64,000 nucleotides of DNA from contig SIJG01000061.1 in assembly GCA_023374025.1 (NCBI GenBank), positions 62,001 to 126,000 of the forward strand, read 5' to 3'. Numbering within the stretch: the first letter of the stretch is position 1; every line of letters starts with the position of its first letter. The notes beneath the pieces are model-generated. The model did not search any database, was not told the origin of the DNA, and saw only the letters and a list, made by a program, of their open reading frames with translations. The stretch comes from Heterodera schachtii (lineage: Eukaryota; Nematoda; Chromadorea; Rhabditida; Heteroderidae). Made by a program: the position numbers and the translations under genes. This document shows, piece by piece, positions 10,174 to 22,500 of the stretch.

Positions 10174-13100
10174 ACGAATAAAAAATAAATAATTTAATAA
10201 CAATAAAAAAAGAATTTTCTACAATTATATTTTGCACATTTCTTTTTTTTAATAAAACATTAAAAATAAAAAAAAAGTAAATTTTTTTTAATTCAAATCA
10301 AACAAAAGTAAACAATAAATATTTGAGCAACTTCGGAATGCAACAAAATCATTTACGAAGAACAAAAATAAAAGCAACTTTAAATAAATTAAAGTAATCA
10401 TATACATAAATTAAAGTTAATAGTCATGTGCAGCAGAATAAGAAATATGCCGACGATTTTACATCTTTTTTTAAAGGGATAATTGCCATGAAAATTTTTC
10501 TAAAAATTATTGTAACACTAAATAGATAAAAATAAAACATCAAATCGACAACTAATTATTAAAATTTATTTAAACCAAACAATTTGTAATTGCTCTTAAA
10601 ATTAATAATGAAAGTGACAATGATTGGCTTATCAGTTTTAAATGTAATTTACAACAATAGTAATGCCATTATACATATTATAACCTAATTAATTGAAATA
10701 CAAAATAATGTTTGCTAAAAAACATGAAAACGAATAATTAGCATTAATGAATTTTTATATAATTAATTGTCAGTTTTTAACAGCTACAATTTATTCAACT
10801 GATAATAAAAGTAAATACATGAAATTAAAATTAACAATATGCGTAATTTATTACTTCAAAACAATATGTCTTAAAAAAATTTTGGTTTTCATTTGAAAAT
10901 TTGTAAAGGAATTAATATCTTTATATATATTTGGAAACAAATAAATCTTTTTTTCATTTATTTATTCTTTAAAAATTATGGTATTTGAAGAAATTTGTTT
11001 AGTTTGAATATTTATATGCATTATTTAAGCAAAATTAAAAAAATTAGAAAATAAAATAAATTCTTAACCAAATAATATAAAAATATATTAAAAATAATGG
11101 GTGCTAATGTATAAATTAATAAGTTCAATAAATTTAAATTTTCTATCTTTTCTTTTTTAAACCCTAGTAACTGACATATAAAATTCAAATTTTTTGAATT
11201 TTGCACCCCTTTTTTCGCATTTTTTAATAAAAAACAAAATTAATAGCAAAAAAGTCATCTCAAATGTTCTATAATCTATTAAATTCGGAATATCAAAATT
11301 CCTTGAATAAGAATTATGAACAGAAATATATTAAATGTATATTAAAAATTTTTAAACACTAAATCTATTGATAATAATTAAAATAAATTTATTTTTTTTA
11401 AATCATTTAAGAATTTAATTAAGTAAACGAAAAATAATAAAATTATTTCTATAAATATTAGTAAACATATTTATGGCACATAACGATTCAATTATAAGAT
11501 AAAAATTTAATTAGATTGAAAGATTCAACTGACGAAGGATAATTTTGGGTATTTGGTAAATAAAATTTCTGTTGCAATAAAGATTTAAAAAAAATTGAAT
11601 ACACTTACAAAGGAAGGTCCCCAGGTGTCCGTGGGATTTCCGAATGAAATTTGGTGGGTGGATCTTCCTGTTAAAAAATGGTGGATCTTCCTGTTAAAAA
11701 ATATAATTTTATCTAATTTTTTTTTAATTGAATATCTTATGTTTAAAATGGTAAAAAAATTTTGTTCATAAAAAAATTTATTTATTTTATAGTTTAGTGA
11801 AATTTAATTAAATTTATTACAATTTCACAGGTTAAATAATTAATGATTTATCTTGTTATTTAATTCATTAAATAAAATGATCTTAAAGAAGAAGAATAAA
11901 CATATTTAAATTTTTTATCATTTAATTTACTTTTATTTGTTAATTTAGTAATTTATAATAAATTTAATTTATTTTAAATATTTATTTCATACTGAAAAAT
12001 TCTAACTTTTTAAATCATAATTTGTATAAACTATTTTTTAATTAATCAACTCTTTTTTGATTACGACATTTGATAGCCTTCAATTAAAGTAATTTTTTTT
12101 TTTACTAATAATTGAGATTGATTTTCTTTCTTTTTGAACTGAGTTTTTTTTGTTCTATTTTTGTTGAACAATATTAAAATAAATAAATAATACAAATTGA
12201 GAATTAATTTGTATGTTAAATTAATTTCTTAATTATATTAGCTATTTAGACAATTGTTATAATGAAAAAATGATTTTCAATATAATTCTAACGAGGGCTA
12301 CAAGACATTTTCAAACATAAAATCTTATAAATTTCAAAATTATTCCATTTAAACAATATAATTAAAGCATACTACAAAATAAAAATAAAAATATCAATAT
12401 AATTCAACAACTAATAAAACTATAAAGAATAATAATATTGGCTTTTTTATTTAATTTTATTACTTTAATTAATATATTATATTGTGAAAATGAACTGCAA
12501 AAAAATTATTAAAAAACAAATTATTATTTATACAGAAAATACAATTAATTAATTAATATTTTAAAATGAACAAATAAATATAAAGTAGGACGGCAAAAGC
12601 ATGAGATAAAAGAATAATAATAATTCGAATAATTTATACTTTAAAAATAAAACAAAAAATAAAAAAATATTTCCACAAAATAAATCATTTAATTAATTAA
12701 TTTATTCATTTTAATAAAGTTGATTAAAAGATTAATCATTTTAATTAGAACATATTTTTATGAAAAAATCTCAAAAAGTTTTTCAAATTAATTGAGAAAA
12801 TAATCGTTTTTTGGGCCATGAAAGTAAAAAGAAAATAAATAAAAATATTAACTCTAACAAATAACCTTAAAAATTAACCATTAATAAGAACATAAATAAT
12901 TACCATTGAAATTTAATAAAATTTATAAATGAAATTAGTAGCAAATATAGAAATTAAACAAACGAACAATTTAAAAATAATTTATGGAATAAAGAGGTAA
13001 TATAAAAGAGATAAAATTAATTAACATATTTTAAAATTTTATTTTTTAATTCAAATATATTATTTTAAATATAAATTACAACAACCCATTTAATAATATT

Positions 13101-13900
13101 ATGAAATTTCAATTAATACTTAAAAATATTCAGCAAAAAAGTTAAAATTATTTATTAAGATAAAGAGATCATTATCAAATTCATAAAGATTTTGTTCACT
13201 TTTACAACATAAAAAATAGCATAAGAAAAAAGAAATTAAATAAAAATTTTCAAAATACAAAAATCATACTTAAAGTCATATTCTCTCCGAAATAAAACAT
13301 TGAATTTTGTTTTTATTCATCTTTTATTATTTTAATGTATTTCCGTTCAATCGAATTAAATAATGGAAAATCGAAACCAATAATGAAAGTAACTTAATAT
13401 TTTTTGCGAAAAATATTTAATTAAAATTAAATCTGAGCGAACAGGAGAAAAAAAATCCGAGACTCAGCAAGAATTTATAAAATAATTATAAAAAATTTTC
13501 TAACTCTTATAAACATTTATCACGTGAAAATTTTATAATAAAATATCAATGGCATGGAAAAAATGTACAAAATTTGGAGTGCAAAATATGTTAAAATATA
13601 ACAGTGAATTAAGAAGGTTGAAAATTTTTACAGCAATAATAATTAAAAATATTACTTCAAAAGGAAGAGCCAAAAAATTTCTCCTAATTATTTATTTATA
13701 CATTATATTTTTTCAACTTCCTATTTTAATTTTTTTTTTTTTAATATTTAGAATAGAATTTTATAAAATGATGATTTTTGACTCAAAATACTGATTTTTT
13801 ATTTGCCAAATGCTGATTTTGAAAATATTCAGTTGGCAGCCCTGGTTTTTGGATTCTGGGTCCAAATTTTTCAATGTTAATTTTTCTTTGAATCTTTATT
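10174..13900. other. AT-rich stretch; one 23-bp direct duplication
   Basis: Nearly pure A/T-rich DNA with no frame I would support; the 13549-13794 frame is Lys/Ile/Phe-rich and probably chance. At about 11655-11700 the 23-base segment beginning GTGGATCTTCCTG is directly repeated. Near 13836-13850, GTTGGCAGCCCTG resembles the terminal bases of a hAT-type element (CAGGGCTGCC on the other strand), but I could not find its partner end. Confidence 0.5.
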
Positions 13901-13908
13901 TTCATTAT

Positions 13909-14205
13909 TAGGGCTTATATTAATAGTTTTTTCTTTATCTTTTTCTTGGGCTCCCTATAGCCTGAAACGCACGAAAAACATATTTAACAATCTTCAAAAT
14001 TTATTTATTTATTTGTTGACAAGAATTTGTGATTTTAAAAATTATTTAGCTCAATAATGATTTGGCCTATTTTTTTTACTTTTTTGAATAAATTTTCTCA
14101 TTTTACATCATAAATTTGAAAGTTTTAGCAAATATTTTGGGCGTTTTTTAGAAATTAAAAACTAATTATTTTGGCAGTTTTTAGCAACTATAAATATAAG
14201 CCCTA
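13909..14205. mobile_element. hAT-type MITE (297 bp) with 8-bp target duplication
   Basis: The left end reads TAGGGCTTATATTAATAGTT and the right end is its inverted copy with one mismatch (ATAAATATAAGCCCTA at the terminus). The element is flanked on both sides by TTCATTAT (13901-13908 and 14206-14213). An 8-bp duplication and TAGGG-type ends are the signature of hAT elements. There is no coding capacity inside, so it would need a transposase supplied elsewhere. The perfect duplication suggests a fairly recent insertion. Confidence 0.75.
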
Positions 14206-15074
14206 TTCATTATTAGGGATGCGATTTTTAGCCAAATACCTAAAATTTTTGCTCACTTAATACGCACAGATAAGCACGAAAAACGCATTTTCCGCTTGGT
14301 TTTGGGTGTCTAGGTTTTTAAAATTTAAACACAATTTATAATATATTTTATTAAAAGGAATTATTATTAATTTTTATTTGCTATTATTTTTACCATTCGG
14401 AGAAACCACAAGATATGTCAGAAAGTGTATGATAATTAATCAATTGTTTTGTTATTTTTTCTCTAATTAGCTTTTTAAAAATAAATAAACATAAATTTTT
14501 CTTTTAACATTTGTTTATTAAAATTGAAAGTGCCAAAAGCTACTCTACTGTACTTCCTGTACAGCTTTTTTTCTTGTTTCTTTTTATTAGTTTTGATTTT
14601 TAATTTTAAATTGGTTTCATGCTAAAGCTCCATGACTATAAATTGAGACCTACGTCAAGGATCGGACTAATATTGCCCTTGTTTTTATTTTTTATAATTA
14701 TTAGGATGATATTGGGGAACAGTTCAACTCGCCGACGCACGACTCGCCGTTAAATATTTTTCAATACAAAAGCATTGAATTATGCATTATTTGAATTAAC
14801 GCATAAATTTAATTATGACCCATTTTTACAAAATATTTCGAAAATGAGAGCTTTTAAAAAAAAAATCGTTAAAACATCGTTTGGCGTTCTGAACATCGTT
14901 ATAAAAACATTTTTTTTCAAATTTTACTTTTGATTGGGCTGAATTTTAATTTGTTTTATATCTTGGGTGTGAACTTTATAGAATTATTGACTGTTGCATT
15001 TTTATTAGTAGTTTTAACTCAATTTTGGGCAAAAACGCGAATTTTTAAAAAAACCTTTTCAACTTTTTGTTTGA

Positions 15075-15862
15075 TTCCTGGTCCGGGGTTCGGAATTAGT
15101 CGAAATGGATGTCATATTAGTGATCAGTGGCCCCGAATACCCATTTTTATCAGCAAAAACTAAAAATAAATGTTATGTGGCCTAAACTGCATAAGTACCA
15201 AATTTGAAATGCATTCCCTCTCTTTTTGGATTAACAAAAGGCTCTAGTGGAGTTTAGGCCTCATAATATAGTTTTTTCTATATTTCAGAATAAAGAAGCC
15301 AATCTATAGGTTTTCGTGGTCGCTGATCACGAATCAGGCATCCATTTCGGACAATTCCAAAGCCCGGACCCGAATTTGAACAAAAAGTCGAAAATTAAAT
15401 TTTCGGGTTTCATGTTATTGATAAATAGGGTTCGGAATTATATGCACAGGCATATTTTTTCCTGGACTGCGGGAGGCCTGAAATGCACGAAAAACATGTT
15501 TTTAACTTGTTTTTCAGCTTCTAGGACGTATTTCCATATGCATATTTGTGCATATTTCGCGATTTATGTGCATATTTGCATATTTTGGCATTTCTTGCAT
15601 ATTTTATGCGCATATTTGAGCATTTTTTCAACAAAACCCCTATTAAAACGGACCATTTAAACCATTTCTAGACTAAAAATGCAAAATCGAAAAATTTTAT
15701 TTCTTCGAATTTTTGTTCGAATTCAGGTCCGGGATTTGGAATTGGTCAAAATGGATGCCTGATTCGTGATCAGCGACCACGAAAACATATAGATTAGTTT
15801 CTTTTATTCTGAAATGTAAAATTTTTGCGTATGGGGCCTAAACTCCACAAGAGCCTTAACAA
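15075..15862. repeat. three diverged copies of one repeat in alternating orientation
   Basis: Copy 1 (about 15075-15215) and copy 3 (about 15690-15862) run in the same direction; copy 2 (about 15236-15405) is inverted. Shared landmarks, in the orientation of copy 2: the run around CGTGGTCGCTGATCACGAAT, CAGGCATCCATTT, CAATTCCAAA, CCCGGACC, and GGAGTTTAGGCC towards the outer end. Copies 2 and 3 make a fold-back with arms of about 170 bp around a 280-bp loop. The centre of the shared block, CTGATCA, is itself near-palindromic. Probably remains of a MITE family; no target duplication was identified. Confidence 0.75.
15440..15640. repeat. GCATATTT-rich degenerate repeat
   Basis: The loop of the fold-back contains many spaced copies of GCATATTT/TGCATATTT. 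Just before, GCACGAAAAACATGTTTTTAAC resembles GCACGAAAAACATATTTAAC at about 13971, inside the hAT MITE, so part of it may be dispersed. Confidence 0.5.
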
Positions 15863-16189
15863 AATGCGATTTAAAATCATTGCGATTTTCCCGTGAATTT
15901 TCACAATTCATCAGAGATTTTCCATTTAGGTATTTGCAGGGTTCCCAGATCAAAATTTTCAAAAGCCTCATTTGGCAGGCAAAAAAGCCTCATTTTGGGT
16001 CAAAAAGCCTCATTTTTACAAAAATTAGTCAAAACAGGCTTAAAATGCTCAAATGTTATATTTCTGGTCACTAAACCACAAATATTTTGCAAAAATATAA
16101 GCAAGTTTACTTTATTAATAAAAATTTGTAAAAGAAGGTTCAAAAATTCAAAATTGTATAAATTTTTGCCTTTAATTCCACGAATATGC

Positions 16190-16291
16190 TTAGGGGTGTA
16201 TTTTTCACCCCCGCGGGGGTGAAGGTCACGGGGGCGGGGGTTGCGAGGGTCTGAGTCGCGGGGGCGGGGGTGACGGGGCTCGAACCCTATT
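16190..16291. repeat. GC-rich block with perfect palindrome, possible hAT-like end
   Basis: An abrupt G/C island in AT-rich DNA. It contains the 16-base palindrome CACCCCCGCGGGGGTG (16206-16221) and repeats of GGGGGCGGGGG, and ends GGGGCTCGAACCCTATTGTA. The end resembles that of the block at about 30296 (GGGGTCGCAACCCTACTGTA), so the two are probably relatives. Read inverted, both begin TAGGGTT, compatible with hAT termini; no left end or duplication found. Confidence 0.45.
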
Positions 16292-16409
16292 GTAAAAGAA
16301 TTAAAAAAAATTATTATCAGAATTGCCAATGATTTACTTGTTCCATTTCTTTGTACTTTCTTTTTTTTGCAATTTTTTATTTACATATTTAATTTGTATT
16401 CGTTGAACA

Positions 16410-16545
16410 ATGTGCGCGTATCATTCAAGGCCGGAAAAGGACAAAAGCCACGAGGAGGGGGAGAATGATTTTATTCGGTACATTTAAAGTTCTTTATTAC
16501 CATTAAACTAACAAATTTTTAGTTTTGCTGCGACATCCATGCAAG
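16410..16545 (+). CDS. N-terminal two exons of a PP2C (PPM) Ser/Thr phosphatase-like gene
   Basis: Exon 1 (16410-16477) starts at ATG and reads MCAYHSRPEKDKSHEEGEND before a GT donor; a 45-bp intron ends in ATTTTTAG; exon 2 (16523-16545) joins in phase to give FIRFAATSMQ and ends at a consensus donor CAAG|GTGAGT. PP2C proteins begin with a short divergent N-terminus, an acidic EEGEN-like stretch, then a strand ending in SMQGWR; the first metal-binding region lies just downstream. The match is to family pattern, from knowledge. The following exon, with the metal-binding Glu/Asp residues and DGHGG, was not found in the rest of the window, so the gene is either interrupted, a fragment, or has a very long intron. 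Role, if intact: Mg/Mn-dependent protein dephosphorylation in the cytosol or nucleus. Confidence 0.55.
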
Positions 16546-19500
16546 GTGAGTTCGGCATTAACCACCTGTGCAATTTAAATTGGGCATTTTTAAGTATTTT
16601 ATAAAAAGGGTCTTCTTTGAAAATTGGTTTACTATTAAAATTTTTTTCACGATTTAAATAAATTAATTGTTTTAATCTATTGGCAATTTTAATGCTTTTC
16701 TGACTATTTAATGTTGCTCAACTTATGATTTATTTGTCAATTATTAAATATTATTGTAAGAAAATAAGTTTTGGTTTGAAGCTTAAGCGGATATTACCTT
16801 TTCTTTGGAAAAATCTTATACCTTTTTTGAATCCAAATTTTTTCCTTTATTTATCATTTAGTTGTTTTTTATAAAAATTATTGGGAATTCTAAAGAAATT
16901 CTCGTTTTATTTCCGTTTAAAAAAATATACTTAAAAATAATTAATGATAAATAATAATGATTTTAATGTTAGAATATTATTATTTTCTTTTTAAAATTAA
17001 AGAAATGTTTTATAAATATTTAATCTTTACTTTTAATGTATATTCCTTTACTTTCTAATACATATACAATTATCATATTTTTTTCAACTTTTATAAACTT
17101 TTTTCAATTTTATTTTTAATTTCTATAAAAATAAATTAAATTAATAATTTATAAGACAGTGCGTATTTTCATTATTACTTCATCTTTAATTTATGTAATT
17201 GTTTTTACTGTTCAATAAAATAACTTTAATTTTTAAATTTTTTCATTTTGAATGAATTTTTTGCTTTTCTTTTTCCTTTTCATTTATTTGTATTTTGTTT
17301 TTTATTTAGGTATAATTGGTGAAAAAAAATTGAATATTGTTTTTATGAAGTTTTTTTTAATTATATTTTTATTTTGAACAGGATTTATTTTCGAGGTTAT
17401 ATTTTCAATGATAATTATCTTTTATTAGCATATTTCAATATTTTAACGAAATAAGCATTTAACATTAATTATTTTTATTAATTATTTTAAAAAGTAAATA
17501 TGTTTGAAAAACTTAAGTTCGGTAATAATGCATTGCATTTTTATTATGGAAATTTTGGCAAAAATACGTTTCAACAATAAATTTTTAAATGAATGTTTAT
17601 TGTTGCATAATTATGCAAATAAACGTAATAAAAAAATATAAAAAATTCTTTAAAAAATGTTTAAATATTAGCCAGTTAATTCCTAAAAATATATTTTAAA
17701 AATAATAAAAATTCGGAAGTAATACAAATATTTTTATAGAGAAATAAATATAAAATATAATATTTCCTTATTAAATATGAGAGTTTCGAAATCTAAGCTT
17801 TAAATAATAAATTGAAAAACTATTTAGAATTGCAAATTCGAAGCAGAAAATTAAAAAAAGGAATACAAAATATTATAGAAAACAAAACAAGCCATAAAAT
17901 GAAACAAAGTGTAAATAATTCTTTGCAATTCACAGTGATTAACTTTTTTTAAATATTCGTTAGTTTATAATTTTCATAATTATAACAATAAATTATTTTA
18001 ACCAAATACAAAAAATTTCGGTCCTTAGTTCGAATTGGATTCGTGATCGGATTTGGTGAAATTCGATATCAGATATAATTATTTTTATAAAAATTAATTA
18101 ACAATTTGGTATTTAAAATTCAAAATCATAAGCTCCATTTTGCAATTTATGATTAAGCCAAACTGACAAAAGTATCATGATATTAATATTTAAATTTAAT
18201 TATTTATTTTAATTCATTTGCTAAATAATAAATCATAACTATAAAATTTTGTTTGCGTTAAAATAGTCAAACATAAATTGCCAGAAATAACAAATATTTT
18301 CAAGTGCTGATTAATTCAAAAAGGAAAGAAATTGAATTCAAAGGTAATTAAATTAATAATTTATGTATTTTTAAAAGTAGATTAAGTAAAAATACTAAAT
18401 GTTAAATATGATTGCGCAAATGCACAAATAAAATTATAAATTATGTTTTTGAATTTTGGTTTTATGTATGTTTTTTAATTTTTTAGCCTGTTTATTAATA
18501 ATCTAAAATAATTTATGTTATTATTTGTGGTTTAATTTTAATTATTTGCAAATAATTAATAATTGATTCTTCTTTTTATTTTAATTTACAAAAATGGGTT
18601 TAGTTTCAGCCGAATAGCATCCTTCAATTGTTATTAATATGTTATAAGGATAAATTTTTTTTCATTTTTGAATTAAGCTTAATTTTAATTTCAATGAAAT
18701 TCAAATAATTTCTACTGACAAAAACCGGACAACCGCACTGCATCGATCAAAGCTAACAACATAAATTGAGGAAATTTTTGATTTTTTTTGCTTTTATTCC
18801 AATTATTTGATTCTTTTTTATTGTTAATAGAAAATAAATTATTTTTCTAATTTAAATTATTAATTTTTATCAGATGCAAATTGAAAAAAATAGAAATACA
18901 AAAAACAAAAAAAATAAATTTATAAAAAATTTTTAAATAATAGAACATGAATCAGAGGCGACAAATGGTGGAATGATCAAAATAAAAGAAAATTAATTTT
19001 ATTTAATTTCTTAAATTAAGTTAACAATATTTTAATACAGTCATTGTTAAAACTTTTCAAATACATTTACATTATTTGTATTATTTTTTCGGTGTATTCT
19101 ATTCAATTAAATTATTCATCTCTTCTCTTCTTCTGAAAATAAAACTTACAAGAACATTTTAAATGCGAATTTTATTGATACCTACATTAAACTACATAAA
19201 TAAATATAAAATATAATTTATTATTTACATAATCATTTGAAACAAACATAATGAAATAAAAAAAGAAATTTATTATTTATAACAAACCAATAGCAAAAAT
19301 TAGGAGAAAATTTAAAATATAAAATAATTATAACTTTATAATACAAAATACGTTGCAACGAAATCTGAGAAGATGATCTTTTTTTATTCTGATTATTTAA
19401 AATAAAATAAAAGCTTAGTTGCTAAAGTAAGATAAATAATCTTAAACATTTAAAAAATAATAATATAAAGAAAAAGATGAAAACATTTTTGTTGTCCTTT

Positions 19501-22500
19501 TTAAAGTTTTGAAGAAATAGGAAAGTAAATAATTAAAGAATTCTATTGAAAATTAATCACATAAAAAATGGATAATTGAAAAAAAATTTACAATGAAAAG
19601 AGATTAATTCAAAATATTTATAAAAAACATTATTATTTTTTGTTTTTTTGAAATTATTAATTACAAATTATACAATAAATAAATTTCTTTATTATTTCTT
19701 TTCATTTAAAATTAAATGAAATTTATTGAAATTGTCGAAAATATAATCCCAAAACATTTTGATTTTTATAATTTAATTTTAATTTACTTATGAAATTGGT
19801 TATGCATGAGCTGAGATACGCTGAGCAATGTTCAAGCCTAATTAATTATAATTGGAAATTATACTCGTTCAACATACAACCGGAATAAATATTCACAGAA
19901 AATGTGAAACTATTACTATATTTTAGCATTCCAAGTGAATAAACCAATTAAAATTAAGTTTATATATTTTAAATATTTAAAGATCTAATAATATATCAAT
20001 AAATGTTTCTATTAAATTATAAATAAAATTGTAATTAATTAATTTACTCTTTGAAGGATTAAAAATTTAATTTTTCATTTAATTCAAAATAAATAACACA
20101 TTTACTTTCAATAAGTTATGCAACCTGTTAAATGGTTACTTTAAGATTATTAAAAAATTTGGTTTTATTTACCAGTATTATGTTCAAATTTAATAAAATT
20201 CACTCATTATTTTTTTCATCTTACAAAATCATATCTTCGCGCTAAAAATAATATAAAGATAAAAAATGGAATGCGATCTTAAATTTATGCTATTAACCAC
20301 CTTTAAAATGAAAATGAAAAATGCAATTTAAAAGAATTGAATTATTTTAATAAATAAAATAATTTGAAATTTCGTAAGACAATAATCGATAACAAGTGAA
20401 TTTAAAAAATATTTTATTGAAAATTAGTATTTTTAGTTTTAAAATAAAAAAAAATTATAATCAAAAATGAATATTTAAATTTTTTAATACTTATTTAAAT
20501 AGTTCTTTTAATAAAAATATAATTTTGGGTAAATAATACTTTTCTTTTGAAACAATTTATATTAAGACTTGATGCTGGGAAAAACTCTTTTTATTTTTAA
20601 ATATATTTGATTTTTTTGACTTCTATTTAAATATTAAAATGAATAAATTATTCTCATACTACAAGTAAAATTTTACTAATTGGTTTATTTACTGTATGAG
20701 AATGTTTTAAAAATTGAATAAAGTTGAGATTGAATATGGCCTGAATATTAAATAAATACAATAATGTAGAGATTAAGAGCATATTGAATTATTCTGATTA
20801 TAAAAGATTATATTTTAACATTAAAATAATTATTTTTAAGTTTAAAGTCAACAATTCATTATTTAACTATATTTTAAGAAATTTTTAGTTGAATAGTAAA
20901 TTTTGCTTATTTAATTATTAGCATAGATTAAGTTTTTACTATTTCTGTAGACTTTAATATTAAGTTAAAAATTAAAATTTGAAAAAAGATAAAATTAATA
21001 AGAAGAAAAGCGCTTTGTTCATGCCATGTGTAGATTAGTAAATTCTTTTTTTTTTGTATGTTATAGTCTAAATGTTTAGGATTTGCTATTATATATTTAT
21101 GATACCTTTTCCCATTTATACCATGTGAAAAAATCATTGTAGCTTATTTATTGTTATTTGCATTATTTAAGTAATATTATAGATTATTATAATTCTCTTG
21201 TTTGATTCTTTCTCAATCGTTTCGTTTACGAAAATTCCAAATTGATATTTATCAAAATTGGAGTATATTTCAAAAAATTAATTAATTGTTTTCAATTGCA
21301 TAAAAAAGTTTATGTTACCTCCTCTCACAAAACCTGTATCAAAATCAAAATTTCAAATAAACAATTTATTATTAAACTAAAAATATAAACTTTACTAATT
21401 GGTCAATTTACTGTTGTTGCACTAAGTTTTATAAATTCGATGTTATTATACTGATTTTTTAGGGATGACAGTTTTTAACTTGGTTTTTAATTATTTTATG
21501 AAATATTTTATGCTTAAAAAATTATTTTAATTCACTTGTTGCTTTCTGCACAATTTCCAATATCTAATATATTCCATAATTAAATAATAATTTTAATTTT
21601 TATATTTTTATCTTATTAATAAGTCTGACAAATATTTTCTTGTATTCAGAGAAAAAATCCCTCCAATTTGTTTTTCGCCTTTTTCTTGAGAAATTATCAA
21701 ATAATATTTGATTTTTTTTCGTTGAACTTTTTTAACGACTTTTGTATATAAATAAAATATATTAGAATTATAAATAACAATTTTCGTTTATAAAAATAGC
21801 AATATCGTATATTGTATTATTTCTTTTTTATTTACTAATAATTCTTTAAAAATTATTTAAGAAAAAAATTAAAAGTTTTTAATATTTTTGTGATTGAAAA
21901 TATTTTAAAATAATCTCTTTATTATGTATGACAAATTATTGTAGATAAAAATCCAAAATTACCTTTTTTAATTTTATTATTTAACAATTGATCGATTTTT
22001 ATTAATGTAGAAATTAATTTTGACACTAAAATTATAGAATAAGATTAAAAAATTAGTTATATTACTTAATTATTTATTGAATTCTTATTTTTTAGAAAGA
22101 AATAAACGTTTTACTTTAATATAAATTAGAGTGACCTGTTTAGTGAGATTTTTTCAATTAAAAATCATATAAAATGTTAAAGAAAAAAAACATTATTTAT
22201 TCTTTTAAAATTTTAATTTAATATTATCAAAGATTTCTACTCTATTATGTCCATGAATTTCTTTTTAATTCACATTTTATAGTTATTAGATTATTTTAAG
22301 TTTATTCCAAAATAGAGCTCAAACTTATTTTAGGGACGAAATTTCAAAACTTGAGATTTTCAAGGACGAACATCCAGAATAATTCAAAATTATATAAATT
22401 ATTGTTTATTTTCAGCCTTTTTTACTTTTATTTTTGATTTTTTCAAAATATTTATTTTGTATATTTTTGTCGCAAAAATGCTCAAGAGTAAATTAAATTT

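Noticed and set aside
16000..16329. Arg/Pro-repeat protein on the minus strand (PRHPRPRDSDPRNPRPRD)
   Set aside because: It is the translation of the GC-rich palindromic repeat block and runs into AT-rich noise on both sides.
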